Shown one piece after another: positions 1-9,233 of a DNA stretch of 64,000 nucleotides. Numbering within the stretch: position 1 is the first letter of the stretch; each line of letters begins with the position of its first letter. The stretch is taken from NCBI RefSeq assembly GCF_900102265.1, contig NZ_FNBH01000004.1, forward strand, positions 186,001 through 250,000, in the 5' to 3' direction. The notes under the pieces are model-generated. The model did no database searches. It saw nothing but the letters and a program-made list of their open reading frames with translations, and was not told the DNA's origin. The translations under genes were made by a program, and so were the position numbers. Source of the DNA: Epilithonimonas hungarica (GTDB lineage Bacteria; Bacteroidota; Bacteroidia; Flavobacteriales; Weeksellaceae).

Positions 1-2529
1 TCCTTTTCATCAACCAATGAGATCAAAAAGACAAATGAATTCTCAAAAAAATATTCAAAACCTTTTGAAGCAACGCCGGCTTCTGTTAATTGGCCATTGA
101 TTGCTGATGTTACGACCAAATCTTTGGAGGGTAATCTGGAGTCTGGTCTGGTCTATCCAACAGCTGTATTGAAAACCGAAGTCAACTCAAAAGTTGATTT
201 CACCGGCGACGGAATAGTTGATAGCAATATCGATTTCTATCAATATAGTGGAACCAGCAATAGCTGGACTGGAACAGGAAGTACAACTGTCATCGATGAA
301 ACCAAATACGTACAGTTTGATGTCAATGCAACTAATGGCGGAACCTTTACGATTAACAGAGTAGAAGCTTTGGTGGGAGGTGCTGGAACAAGTAATATGT
401 ATTATCAGGCATTTTACAGTTTGAATGCAGATTTCTCAGACAGGGTCCAGATCAAAAGTGCGACGCAGTTAACGCCGAGCGGCAAAGCACAAACATTGGA
501 TGTGACGCTTGCAACCTCTGTAGTGATTTCGGGAAGCCAGAAATTCTACCTCAGATTTTATCCTTATCTGGCATCTGCTACTACCGGAAAACAATTTGCA
601 CTTAGGAATGTGAAGATCTCCGGAATTATGGAAGGTGATGTTGCCAATCCGGCAACGGTTTCTACTACTGCAGTTTCATCTATCTCAACAACAACAGCTA
701 AAACCGGCGGAACTATTTCCAGCAACGGTGGTGGAGCAATATCGGAAAGTGGAGTGGTTTGGAGCACGAATCAGAATCCAACAATTGCAGATTTGAAAAC
801 TACCGAGAATGCAACTTCCGGCCCTTATATAAGTTCTTTAACCAGTTTATTGCCAAATACGACATATTACGTTCGAGCTTATGCAACCAATTCAGCAGGA
901 ACATCCTACGGTTCTCAGGTAAGTTTTACGACTTTGGCAAGTATTGTTGCGCCAGCAGTTACAACAACGTCGCAATCCCAGGTTACCAACAAATCTTTTG
1001 TGGTTTCGGGGAATGTTACTGATTGGGGCGGAGCAGATGTTACAGACAGAGGCATTGTCTGGTCAAAAACGGAAACAGCGCCAAGCCTGGATAATGCAAC
1101 CAAAGTATCGACAGGTTCTGGCTTGGGGACTTTTTCTTCTTACGTTTATGGTGTTAGTCCTTCAACTCTTTATTATGTAAGAACATTTGCGACCAATTCA
1201 GCAGGAACATCTTACGGCAGTACAGCAACGGTTACAACAAAAGCAACTGACCCAGACGTCATCAGAACTATTGCCAAAGATGGGTCGGGGGATTATACAA
1301 CGGTTCAGGCGGCTTTTGATGCAGTTCCGGATAATTATACGGGCAGATGGATCATTCATATCAAACCAGGAACTTATACAGAAAGGCCGACACTTTTGGC
1401 TGCAAAATCAAACGTATTCTTAATTGGGGATGATGCTGCCACAACAATTATTACCAATAATATCTCTGCAGGCGACATCAATCCCGATACAGGTTTGGCC
1501 TACGGAACATCGCTTTCGCAGACAATGGCGATTTTCGGAAGTGATTTTACAGCTTCAAAAATTACCATTGCCAATACTTTTGTGAACTCAACAGCTAATA
1601 CACAGGTCAATTCCCAGACACAAGCTGTTGCGCTTAAAACGCAAGGTGACCGCCAGGCTTTCTACGATTGCAGGGTCCTAGGTTATCAGGATACGTATTT
1701 AGGAAACAGTATTGGTAGGGCCTATTTCAAAAACTCTTATATAGAAGGTAATGTGGATTTCATTTTCGGAAGACAGACTGTGGTTTTCGACCATTGTACA
1801 ACCTATATCAATCGTAATAATAGTGTTGTAACAGCGCCATCAACAGAATCGACGACGAAATTCGGGTTTGTTTTCCTGGATTGTAATTTGACAGTTCCTG
1901 CCGCTGGAACAGCTGACTTTAACGGTGCAACGATCAGTAATTTCCATTTTGGAAGAGCTTGGCAGAATACACCAAAATCTGCTTTCATCAGATGTGAAAC
2001 GCCTTCTATGCTCAATCCAACGGGTTGGACAACACCGATCAATGGAGTGATTCCTGTGACTTTTGTAGAATACGGAAATACGGGGGACGGAGCAACGCCA
2101 GAGAGATTGGCTCAGAGAGCGAATGGAGGAGTGGTCTTGTCGCAAGCGGAATCTTTGCCTTATACGATTTCAAATGTTTTCAAAAAAGATACAGACCCGT
2201 CATTTTTATTCGATTGGATGCCGGAATCTTCTATTAATATCGATTTTGAGACTTTAGCGGTAAACAATATCAAAGGAAACAAAACCTTGGTTTACCCAAA
2301 TCCTTTCTCTGACCAAGTGACGATTGCTTATGATTTGAAATCGAATTCGGATATTACAGTTATGATCTACGATGTCAATGGAAGAATTGTGAAAAACATC
2401 AAGAAATCGAATGAAAAATCAGGACAGAAAGAATTAGTGATTCCTACAACTGATTTGAAATCAGGTGTTTATTTCTATACTTTGAAAAATGACACTGAGC
2501 AGACAAACGGAAAACTGATCAAAAACTAG
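1..2529 (+). CDS. Secreted modular pectinesterase (CE8), 5' end outside the window
   Basis: The frame is open from base 1, so the N-terminus, perhaps with a pectate lyase domain, lies upstream. Numbered from base 1, the protein has a beta-sandwich region (about 33-215), two FN3-like repeats (about 217-313 and 315-416, each with a TYYVRAYATNSAGTSYG-type core), a right-handed beta-helix pectin methylesterase domain (about 420-738), and a type IX sorting domain (about 763-842, VYPNPFSDQVTI to KLIKN). Catalytic motifs are present: QDTYLG near 563, GNVDFIFG near 583 and GRAW near 651. It should de-esterify homogalacturonan after export by T9SS. A LacI-type regulator follows. The TTG at 97 is not a believable start because coding continues upstream. 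Confidence 0.93.
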   Translation, partial: SFSSTNEIKKTNEFSKKYSKPFEATPASVNWPLIADVTTKSLEGNLESGLVYPTAVLKTEVNSKVDFTGDGIVDSNIDFYQYSGTSNSWTGTGSTTVIDETKYVQFDVNATNGGTFTINRVEALVGGAGTSNMYYQAFYSLNADFSDRVQIKSATQLTPSGKAQTLDVTLATSVVISGSQKFYLRFYPYLASATTGKQFALRNVKISGIMEGDVANPATVSTTAVSSISTTTAKTGGTISSNGGGAISESGVVWSTNQNPTIADLKTTENATSGPYISSLTSLLPNTTYYVRAYATNSAGTSYGSQVSFTTLASIVAPAVTTTSQSQVTNKSFVVSGNVTDWGGADVTDRGIVWSKTETAPSLDNATKVSTGSGLGTFSSYVYGVSPSTLYYVRTFATNSAGTSYGSTATVTTKATDPDVIRTIAKDGSGDYTTVQAAFDAVPDNYTGRWIIHIKPGTYTERPTLLAAKSNVFLIGDDAATTIITNNISAGDINPDTGLAYGTSLSQTMAIFGSDFTASKITIANTFVNSTANTQVNSQTQAVALKTQGDRQAFYDCRVLGYQDTYLGNSIGRAYFKNSYIEGNVDFIFGRQTVVFDHCTTYINRNNSVVTAPSTESTTKFGFVFLDCNLTVPAAGTADFNGATISNFHFGRAWQNTPKSAFIRCETPSMLNPTGWTTPINGVIPVTFVEYGNTGDGATPERLAQRANGGVVLSQAESLPYTISNVFKKDTDPSFLFDWMPESSINIDFETLAVNNIKGNKTLVYPNPFSDQVTIAYDLKSNSDITVMIYDVNGRIVKNIKKSNEKSGQKELVIPTTDLKSGVYFYTLKNDTEQTNGKLIKN

Positions 2530-2555
2530 AACGATTTAAATTTTCATAATACAGG

Positions 2556-2587
2556 AGCCGTTTTCATTTCGGTGAAGCGGCTTTTTT
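2556..2587 (+). terminator. Rho-independent terminator after the pectinesterase gene
   Basis: AGCCG and CGGCT arms, extended by TTTCA/TGAA pairs, are followed by a run of six T. It lies 27 bp after the stop codon. Confidence 0.75.
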
Positions 2588-2705
2588 ATAGAAAATATGA
2601 AATGCGGACACTGAAAAAAAGATATCAAAAGATTTTGATTCCAAAAGCAGTTGTGACAGGTATTATTTATATATTTACAACGACCAAATATTCATCAAAG
2701 GATAT

Positions 2706-3737
2706 ATGACGAAAAAAAACACGACGATATATGACATTTCCAAAAAACTGAATGTGAGTGTGGCGACTGTTTCCAGAGCGCTAAACAATCATCCAAGAAT
2801 CAGTCAGGAAACCAAAGAGCTGGTAATGGCTGCTGCCAGGGAAATGAATTATAAACAGAATAATCTTGCAAAAGCGCTCAAAAGTGGTGAGACAAAAACC
2901 GTAGGTGTCATTGTTCCTTACATTAATACCAATTTCTTCTCATCTGTCATCAGAGGTTTGGAAGAAGAACTGTCTCCACACGGGTATCATGTGATCATAT
3001 GCCAAAGTCATGAAGATGCTGCGATAGAAAAGAAACAGCTCAATACTTTGCTGAATACGCAAGTTGACGGTATTTTTATTTCAATTTCCAGAAATACTTC
3101 TGATATGGAGTATATCAAGAAAATTCTGGCAACTACAAACACACCGATCATATTCTTCGATAGAAAGAAAGATATTCCGGGAATCAGTACAATTACGATT
3201 GATGACCACAAGGGTGCTTTTATGGCGACGGAACATCTTATAAATCAAGGTTATAAAAATATTTGTCATTTTTCGGGAGATCAGAATCTGGAGATCTATC
3301 AGAACCGTCTTAATGGTTATATCGATGCGCTTAAAGCTAATGACCTACCTGTCGTCAAAGAAAATATCATTAATACAGGAAGTTCCATTGAAGAAGGAAT
3401 AAGTGCAGTGAAAAACCTCTGGAAACGTAAGATAAAACCTGATGCTATTTTCTCTGCTTCAGATTTTACGGCGCTTGGAGCTTGTAAGGAATTTAAGAAT
3501 CTTAAGGTTAAGATTCCTGAAGATATTGGTGTGATCGGTTTTAGTAATGAGCCATTTACCCAATTTATGGAATTGTCAATCAGTTCTGTGGACCAAACGC
3601 CGGTTGTGATGGGGAAGATAGCCGGAAATGTTTTTCTGGAAAGGATAAAAGATAACTCATCAGGGATCAGCATCGAGAAGAAACTGGTGCTTTCACCAAC
3701 GCTCCATATTAGACAATCATCTAGCAGAAAAAAATAA
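2706..3737 (+). CDS. LacI-family transcriptional regulator
   Basis: This 343-residue protein has an N-terminal LacI helix-turn-helix (TIYDISKKLNVSVATVSRAL, residues 7-26), the hinge region, and a periplasmic-binding-protein-like effector domain (about 60-340, starting KTVGVIVPYINTNFF). Length is typical of the family. It is a cytoplasmic DNA-binding regulator that would respond to a sugar or sugar derivative. Its position directly after a pectinesterase gene suggests control of pectin or uronate use, but no operator or ligand can be read from the sequence. A strong hairpin terminator follows its stop codon. Confidence 0.93.
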   Translation: MTKKNTTIYDISKKLNVSVATVSRALNNHPRISQETKELVMAAAREMNYKQNNLAKALKSGETKTVGVIVPYINTNFFSSVIRGLEEELSPHGYHVIICQSHEDAAIEKKQLNTLLNTQVDGIFISISRNTSDMEYIKKILATTNTPIIFFDRKKDIPGISTITIDDHKGAFMATEHLINQGYKNICHFSGDQNLEIYQNRLNGYIDALKANDLPVVKENIINTGSSIEEGISAVKNLWKRKIKPDAIFSASDFTALGACKEFKNLKVKIPEDIGVIGFSNEPFTQFMELSISSVDQTPVVMGKIAGNVFLERIKDNSSGISIEKKLVLSPTLHIRQSSSRKK

Positions 3738-3765
3738 AAACTCCCAATTTTGGGAGTTTTTATTT
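3736..3765. terminator. Bidirectional terminator between the lacI-type and DUF2807 genes
   Basis: An AAAAACTCCCA / TGGGAGTTTTT stem with a short loop starts inside the stop codon of the upstream gene. A and T tracts on both sides let it serve the convergent genes. Confidence 0.85.
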
Positions 3766-3785
3766 TAACTTTTTATTAGAGACAA

Positions 3786-4451
3786 TTATTTGTAATTGAT
3801 TTTTCCCCCAACCACTTTTTTATCGTTTTTGGTTTTTGGATCTCCATAAACATCAATCACGCCGCCGGCCCTGGTTGTGGCTGTAACAGATTCGGAGGCA
3901 TAAACAGAAGCTTGACCGCCTGCGTTGGTTGTGATACTTGTGATATTTGTTTTCAGGTTTTGTCCGTCATATTGTCCACCCGTATTTACAACTACAGATT
4001 GGGAATCTGCTTCACCAGATAGTTTCAATGAACCTCCGGTATTGACTTTTCCTTCAACTACACTTGCATCTACATTCAGATTGATCTGTGAACCTTCATT
4101 AGAGGTTACCTGGAGTTTAGAGGCTTTCAAAGCATCGTTAGAATTAATAACAGCTCCTTGGCTTGCCTGGATATTGTTGATGTTTTTATAATATAGAACC
4201 ACTTTTACATCGTCACCTTGCAGAAGTTTCAGTGTTTTCATTCTTACCTTCAGCTCGTTTCCGGAGTTTACAAATTCTATATCATCTGATTTGGAGCCAC
4301 TTAGTTCCGCTTTGTAAGAAGAGGAGGAAACTAGCTCTACAGGTATTTTATCAAATACCTTCAACGAGGTAAAAGCACCTACATCTTTGGTTTGGGCGAA
4401 TGACAACTGAGACAACAGAAATACAGACGCAGCTACAATTGTATGTTTCAT
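3786..4451 (-). CDS. Secreted DUF2807 (head GIN domain) protein
   Basis: A 221-residue protein with a Sec signal peptide (MKHTIVAASVFLLSQLSFAQ) followed by one DUF2807-type beta-helical domain: 'FTSLKVFDKIPVELV', repeated 'LKVRMKTL', 'LQVTSNEGSQINLNV' and 'VVVNTGGQYDGQNL' strands rich in Asn, Gly and Ser. The family is common in Bacteroidetes and is exported to periplasm or surface; its biochemical role is not established. The gene is alone, convergent with the LacI gene, and transcribed away from the S41 protease gene. Confidence 0.85.
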   Translation of the reverse strand: MKHTIVAASVFLLSQLSFAQTKDVGAFTSLKVFDKIPVELVSSSSYKAELSGSKSDDIEFVNSGNELKVRMKTLKLLQGDDVKVVLYYKNINNIQASQGAVINSNDALKASKLQVTSNEGSQINLNVDASVVEGKVNTGGSLKLSGEADSQSVVVNTGGQYDGQNLKTNITSITTNAGGQASVYASESVTATTRAGGVIDVYGDPKTKNDKKVVGGKINYK

Positions 4452-4570
4452 AATTTTTTCGATTTATGTCTCAATAACAAAATCAAAACCACTTTATGTT
4501 AGAATATGTTAAAGTTGGAGTACGTCCGTCTCTTTATAATGTAAAAACCTTAAATTTAATTTTATTAATT

Positions 4571-6118
4571 ATGAGAAAGGCTCAATATCTGTTTCTATTT
4601 ATCATTCTAATGTCTTGTCAATCTGTCAAGAAGAATAATCTGTTTTTAGAAAAAAAGATACCTGTGTCACAACTTAAGAGAGATGTCGATTTTACTTATG
4701 ATAAACTTAAGAGATTCCATCCGGAGCTTTACTGGTATATATCAAAGACTGATCTGGACCATAAGTTTGACAGTTTGAAAACGAGTTTCACAAAACCATT
4801 GACGCCCAATGAGTTTTATTTTCAGTTCTCTCCGGTCATTGCAAGCATCAATGAGGGGCATCTTAGGCTGAAAGCTATTCCCAGGAAATATACCAAAGCA
4901 GAGCAAAAGGCGTTCAAGACCAAAAGGCCATTATTTGCATTGATGGATTACCAGGTTGTTGGTGACAAGATGTTTGTGAAAGAGAATAGGGAAAATGTTA
5001 AGAATATCAAAGTAGGGACAGAAATCCTGAAGATCAATGATGAAAATGTATCTGACCTGATCAGGAAATACAGAAAGCTTTATAGCTCGGACGGGAAGAA
5101 CCAGACCTTTCAAAAGTATTTTATGAATCTTTCTTTTTTCAATTATTACACCTTGGAAAAAGGTTATCTGGACAGCGTTAACTTGCAGACGAGATACGAT
5201 AATGTCATTTCTGATGTTTTTATTAAAAGACAAAAGAAAACAGATCAGCAAGTAGATATAGATAAGGTAAAACCGAAAATAACCACTGTCCAAAAAGTGC
5301 AGGATTATGATGCCAGCTCAAAGACCTACAACAGAGATCTAAAATTCCTAAAGACAGATAGCAGCATAGCATATATCAAAGTGAAAACCTTTTCGGCAAC
5401 ACTTGCTAAGAAATTCTATAAAGAGACTTTTGCGGAGATCAAGGATGCGAAGTCAGATTATCTGATCTTGGATATTCGGGATAATCTGGGCGGGTCGCTT
5501 TCTGAGATCAATACCTTGTACTCCTACCTTACAGATAAAGAATTTACACTGATCAAATCCCCCGAGATGACCTCCAGGACATCAGGTCTTCATCAGAATT
5601 ATTTTCGAGGACAGAATGTGCTTTCTTCCATTTTCAGTGCGGTAGGTTATCCGTTTTTCCTGGCAGGGAACTACCTTTTGTCTTCCAAAAAAGAAGGTCG
5701 GTATTACTTCCGTGAATTCGCATCCAAGCCTACGAAACCTAAAAAAGATGCATTCCGAGGCAAGATCTACGTTTTGGTCAATGGTGGAAGTTTCTCGGCA
5801 TCGTCCATCATTTCTGCCAAGTTGAAGTATGAAAAAAGAGCACTGATCATCGGTGAAGAAACAGGCGGCGCGAATGATGGAACTGTAGCTGGAGTGAACA
5901 ATACTGTAACCTTGCCCCATTCCAAACTTGCTCTTCCCATAGGGCTTTTCCTTATCCGCCCGAATATCGAATTCGATAATAATAATAGAGGTGTGATGCC
6001 TAATATAGAGGTGGAGCCCAACTTTGGCGATCTGTCTGGCTGCGAAGAAGATAAGATGATGAAATGGGTTTTAGATGATATAGCTTTCCGAAATTCTATT
6101 GTAGGGAAAGCAAAGTGA
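4571..6118 (+). CDS. S41-family peptidase, lipoprotein
   Basis: The start at 4571 gives MRKAQYLFLFIILMSCQS, a lipoprotein signal with Cys as acylation site, so I prefer it to the in-frame ATG at 4496, which adds 25 residues before the signal. The mature protein is about 500 residues with a tail-specific protease domain: IAYIKVKTFSA, DYLILDIRDNLGGS, then VLVNGGSFSASS carrying the likely nucleophilic Ser (near residue 406), and EETGGANDG. It should be a membrane-anchored periplasmic or outer-membrane serine protease acting on C-terminal ends of proteins. Substrate unknown. The endonuclease V gene begins 22 bp downstream. Confidence 0.88.
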   Translation: MRKAQYLFLFIILMSCQSVKKNNLFLEKKIPVSQLKRDVDFTYDKLKRFHPELYWYISKTDLDHKFDSLKTSFTKPLTPNEFYFQFSPVIASINEGHLRLKAIPRKYTKAEQKAFKTKRPLFALMDYQVVGDKMFVKENRENVKNIKVGTEILKINDENVSDLIRKYRKLYSSDGKNQTFQKYFMNLSFFNYYTLEKGYLDSVNLQTRYDNVISDVFIKRQKKTDQQVDIDKVKPKITTVQKVQDYDASSKTYNRDLKFLKTDSSIAYIKVKTFSATLAKKFYKETFAEIKDAKSDYLILDIRDNLGGSLSEINTLYSYLTDKEFTLIKSPEMTSRTSGLHQNYFRGQNVLSSIFSAVGYPFFLAGNYLLSSKKEGRYYFREFASKPTKPKKDAFRGKIYVLVNGGSFSASSIISAKLKYEKRALIIGEETGGANDGTVAGVNNTVTLPHSKLALPIGLFLIRPNIEFDNNNRGVMPNIEVEPNFGDLSGCEEDKMMKWVLDDIAFRNSIVGKAK

Positions 6119-6140
6119 TTTAACATGTAAAAAACTATTA

Positions 6141-6650
6141 ATGCTATTAGCTTTAGACGTACACTACCGAGAAGAAGAAGCGAAAGTGGTTGGTGTATTA
6201 TTTCATTGGGAAGATGCAGTTCCACAGGATGTCATAATAGAATATATTGATGATGTTGAAGAGTATATTCCCGGTCAATTCTACAAAAGAGAGTTGCCCT
6301 GTCTAATGAAAATCATAGAGAAATTGGATATTGGTCAACTTGAAGCTATTATTGTGGATGGTCATATTTATGTGGATAATGATCGTAATTATGGACTTGG
6401 AGGTAGGCTCTATGAAGTTTTAGAAAATAAGACCCCGATTATCGGTGTTGCGAAAACTACATTCTATAATAATGAAACCATAACAGAAATAAAAAGGGGC
6501 AAAAGTAATAATCCTTTGTATATTTCTGCGATTGGGATAGATTTATCTATTGTCAGCCAAAAGATACTTGATATGTATGGCGGTTTTAGAATCCCGAATA
6601 TCCTTAAAACATTAGACCAGATTACAAAAAATGATAGTAATTCAAAATAA
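6141..6650 (+). CDS. Endonuclease V family protein
   Basis: The 169-residue protein has the order of endonuclease V motifs: ALDVHY near the N-terminus (first Asp), YIPGQFYKRELP (family PG-F..RE-P motif, with Glu), AIIVDGHIYVDNDRNYGLGGRL (second metal-binding Asp), and PIIGVAKTTF. The family cleaves DNA or RNA near deoxyinosine or inosine. It is clearly shorter than the usual 220-or-so residue bacterial enzyme: the N-terminal segment before the first Asp is almost absent and the DGHG..HPR motif is altered to DGHIYVDNDR, so activity may differ. It may be co-transcribed with the S41 protease gene. Confidence 0.75.
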   Translation: MLLALDVHYREEEAKVVGVLFHWEDAVPQDVIIEYIDDVEEYIPGQFYKRELPCLMKIIEKLDIGQLEAIIVDGHIYVDNDRNYGLGGRLYEVLENKTPIIGVAKTTFYNNETITEIKRGKSNNPLYISAIGIDLSIVSQKILDMYGGFRIPNILKTLDQITKNDSNSK

Positions 6651-6773
6651 TTATCTTATTGCTCTGGATGATCTTCTTTCTCACTCGAGAATACAGACTT
6701 CAAATAAAAACCATATCTCTCAAATTCAGTCAATCTCCAACCCAAACTCTGCCTAATTGTCAAAAAAGCAGAA

Positions 6774-6790
6774 TTGGCAAAGGAATTGAA
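6774..6790 (+). promoter_or_regulatory. Sigma-54-like -24/-12 element upstream of grpE
   Basis: TTGGCA, six bases, then TTGAA, with the GG to G spacing of a sigma-54 promoter (GG-N10-GA rather than GC). It lies 27 bp before the grpE ATG. The same arrangement occurs before the ytxH-like gene at 33650. Confidence 0.45.
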
Positions 6791-6816
6791 AAAACTATCC
6801 TGTAAAATATTAGATA

Positions 6817-7356
6817 ATGGACGAAAACAAAGATATACACGAAGAAAACCTGAATACCGAAACACAACAACCTGAAACGACAGAAACAGAAAATCAGGAA
6901 AATGTGTCACAACAGCCGACTCCAGAAGAACTTTTGGCAGAAGAAAAAGACAGATATATCCGTCTTTATGCAGAATTTGAAAACTATAAGAAAAGAACTT
7001 TGAAAGAAAAGAATGAGTTCTATCTTTATGCATCAAAAGATCTTATGACATCTATGTTAGGTGTTTTGGATGACTTCGAGAGAGCAATTAAAGAAATCTC
7101 CAAAAATGGTAATGAGGATGATTTGAAAGGCGTTGAATTGATCTATCAAAAATTCAGAAATAAATTGGTTGAGAAAGGTCTTAAACCAATCGAAGTGAAT
7201 GCTGGAGATGTTTTCAATGTAGATTTCCACGAAGCTATCACGCAGATTCCTTCACCTACACCGGAACTGAAAGGGAAAATCGTAGATGTGATAGAAACAG
7301 GATATCAGCTTCATGACAAAGTGATCAGATTTGCTAAAGTTGTGACCGGAAATTAA
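6817..7356 (+). CDS. grpE: Nucleotide exchange factor GrpE
   Basis: A 179-residue protein with an acidic, disordered N-terminus rich in Glu, Thr and Gln (1-45), a long helix (DRYIRLYAEFENYKKRTLKEK, where the family signature begins), and the beta-domain ending GKIVDVIETGYQLHDKVIRFAKVVTGN, matching the C-terminal GrpE signature. It releases ADP from DnaK during chaperone cycling in the cytoplasm. dnaJ follows 67 bp later on the same strand, so the two probably form a heat-shock operon. dnaK is not in this window. Confidence 0.97.
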   Translation: MDENKDIHEENLNTETQQPETTETENQENVSQQPTPEELLAEEKDRYIRLYAEFENYKKRTLKEKNEFYLYASKDLMTSMLGVLDDFERAIKEISKNGNEDDLKGVELIYQKFRNKLVEKGLKPIEVNAGDVFNVDFHEAITQIPSPTPELKGKIVDVIETGYQLHDKVIRFAKVVTGN

Positions 7357-7423
7357 TTTAGAAATTTAGAAAAGATATTAGATAATAGATTGCGGGTCAA
7401 TCAAGATATATCAATCATCAATT

Positions 7424-8542
7424 ATGAGTAAGCGAGATTATTACGAAGTTTTAGAAATATCCAAATCAGCAAGCGCTGACGAAATAAAGAAAGCCTACAG
7501 AAAAATGGCTATCAAATATCACCCGGACAAAAACCCAGGTGATAAAGAAGCTGAGGAGAAATTTAAAGAAGCCGCAGAAGCCTATGAAGTTCTGAGTGAT
7601 GATAACAAAAAAGCGAGATATGACCAATACGGGCACGCTGGTGTAGGCGGTGCAGCCGGAGGCGGAGGTTTCGGCGGATTTGGTGGCGGAATGAATATGG
7701 AGGATATCTTCAGCCAGTTCGGCGATATCTTCGGAGGTGGATTTGGTGGCGGAGGTGGCCAAAGACAACAGCAATCTCGTGGTTCTAATCTGAGAATCCG
7801 TATCAAACTGAATCTCGAAGAGATGATCAACGGAACTCAAAAAACTGTTAAAGTCAAGAAAATGAAGTTGGCTGCAGGTGTGACCTCAAAGACTTGCCCA
7901 ACTTGTCACGGTAGTGGTGTTCAGGTCAAGGTCATGAATACCATGTTCGGCCAGATGCAGACGCAGACGACTTGTGGAACTTGCCAGGGTGTTGGTAAAG
8001 TTGCAGATAAAATTCCGTCCGGAGCTAATGCTCAAGGTCTTATCAAAGAAGAGGAAGAAATAACCATCAACATACCTGCTGGAGCTAGAGACGGGATCCA
8101 ACTGAATGTAAGAGGAAAAGGAAACGATGCGCCACTTGGTGGAACGCCAGGCGATCTGCTTGTGGTGGTTGAGGAAGAGGCGGATAAGACTATCAAGCGT
8201 GAAGGCGACAATCTTCATCAGGAATTATATATATCTTTTGCAGAAGCGGCTTTGGGAACAACTAAGGAAATTAACGTAGTTGGTGGAAAGGTGAAGATCA
8301 AAGTGGATGAAGGAACGCAATCCGGGAAAATCCTGAGATTGGCCGGAAAAGGTCTTCCAAACATCGAAGGTTATGGCGGAAAAGGCGATATGTTTGTTCA
8401 CATCAATGTATGGACACCTCAAAAGCTGACGAAAGAACAAAAAGAATTTTTCAAAAGCCAAATGGAAAACGGTGATATGAACGCCGAACCAACCGGGAAA
8501 GAAAAGACATTCTTTGACAAAGTAAAAGATATGTTCAACTAA
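7424..8542 (+). CDS. dnaJ: Chaperone DnaJ with a reduced zinc domain
   Basis: This 372-residue protein has a J domain (3-66, with HPD in YHPDKN), a Gly/Phe-rich linker (about 70-115), a cysteine region, and two C-terminal substrate-binding domains. Only two CxxCxGxG motifs exist (CPTCHGSG near 157 and CGTCQGVG near 184). The first and fourth motifs of the canonical four are replaced by [11 protein letters not shown] and PSGANAQG segments. The same reduced layout is, as I recall, found in other flavobacterial DnaJ proteins, so it looks like a lineage trait rather than damage. It stimulates DnaK ATPase and delivers clients. Confidence 0.96.
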   Translation: MSKRDYYEVLEISKSASADEIKKAYRKMAIKYHPDKNPGDKEAEEKFKEAAEAYEVLSDDNKKARYDQYGHAGVGGAAGGGGFGGFGGGMNMEDIFSQFGDIFGGGFGGGGGQRQQQSRGSNLRIRIKLNLEEMINGTQKTVKVKKMKLAAGVTSKTCPTCHGSGVQVKVMNTMFGQMQTQTTCGTCQGVGKVADKIPSGANAQGLIKEEEEITINIPAGARDGIQLNVRGKGNDAPLGGTPGDLLVVVEEEADKTIKREGDNLHQELYISFAEAALGTTKEINVVGGKVKIKVDEGTQSGKILRLAGKGLPNIEGYGGKGDMFVHINVWTPQKLTKEQKEFFKSQMENGDMNAEPTGKEKTFFDKVKDMFN

Positions 8543-8551
8543 GTATAAATG

Positions 8552-8584
8552 AAAGAGACTTAAAATTTTAAGTCTCTTTTTTTA
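8552..8584. terminator. Bidirectional terminator between dnaJ and mntR
   Basis: AAAGAGACTTAAA / TTTAAGTCTCTTT stem followed by T-rich sequence on the + strand, with A-rich sequence on the left, between convergent genes. Confidence 0.85.
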
Positions 8585-9229
8585 TTTTACAAGCAATCTA
8601 TCACAAACCGTCTTACTAAAATTCTCTTCCTGATTGTTATAAAAAACTTTCATCGATTGGTCAAAATCTTCTTTTTGTAAAACCTTGATAATAGTTCCTA
8701 GACTAAGATTTCTTTTGTTGAGAAAATTCAGGAATTCTTCAGAAGAAGTTGTTACGGAAGCTAATTCAACTGTTTCATTCTCTTTGCATTTACTGAGTTT
8801 TTTAAGTTCAGGTTGGATAACATTCCCATCTTTGTCCGGGATTGGTTCGCCGTGTGGGTCCACTTTTGGGTAATTCAGGATTTCGTCCATTTTGTCAAAA
8901 AAAACATCGGAATGGATGTGTTCCAATTGTTCTGCGATCTCGTGGACATTTTCCCAACCGAATCCCATTTTTTCTACCAAAAACATTTCTGTTAATCGGT
9001 GTTTCCTTACAATAAGTGATGCTTCTTTTTTTCCGGATTCCGTAAGTTTGATTGGCTTATAAGATTCATATTTTACCCAATTTTTATCTGCAAACTTCTT
9101 GACCATACTGTTTACAGACGGCATCTTGATATTGAGTTGACGGCTCAGATCATTCACGGAAACTTCATCATTCTCATTCACAAGATGATAAAGAGCTTTT
9201 AGATAATTTTCCTCAGTTAAAGAATTCAT
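8582..9229 (-). CDS. mntR: DtxR/MntR-family metal-dependent repressor
   Basis: A 215-residue protein: winged HTH (LTEENYLKALYHLVNENDEVSVNDLSRQLNIKMPSVNSMVKK split over 4-45), metal-binding and dimerisation domain (KHRLTEMFLVEKMGFGWENVHEIAEQLEHI, with His and Glu ligands), and a C-terminal FeoA/SH3-like domain (about 150-215). The family represses manganese or iron uptake when metal is bound. A near-identical operator candidate lies in its own promoter (9249-9264) and at the Nramp transporter gene near 57.6 kb, which supports a manganese role and autoregulation. It could respond to iron instead; residues visible here do not settle this. Confidence 0.9.
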   Translation of the reverse strand: MNSLTEENYLKALYHLVNENDEVSVNDLSRQLNIKMPSVNSMVKKFADKNWVKYESYKPIKLTESGKKEASLIVRKHRLTEMFLVEKMGFGWENVHEIAEQLEHIHSDVFFDKMDEILNYPKVDPHGEPIPDKDGNVIQPELKKLSKCKENETVELASVTTSSEEFLNFLNKRNLSLGTIIKVLQKEDFDQSMKVFYNNQEENFSKTVCDRLLVK

Positions 9230-9233
9230 ATGT

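Noticed and set aside
4496-4570. Upstream ATG of the S41 protease
   Set aside because: It would put 25 residues in front of a complete lipoprotein signal peptide.
7582-7840. Minus-strand frames across dnaJ (and many similar ones elsewhere)
   Set aside because: They are antisense shadows of strongly conserved genes, with Pro- or Ser-rich composition caused by the opposite strand.
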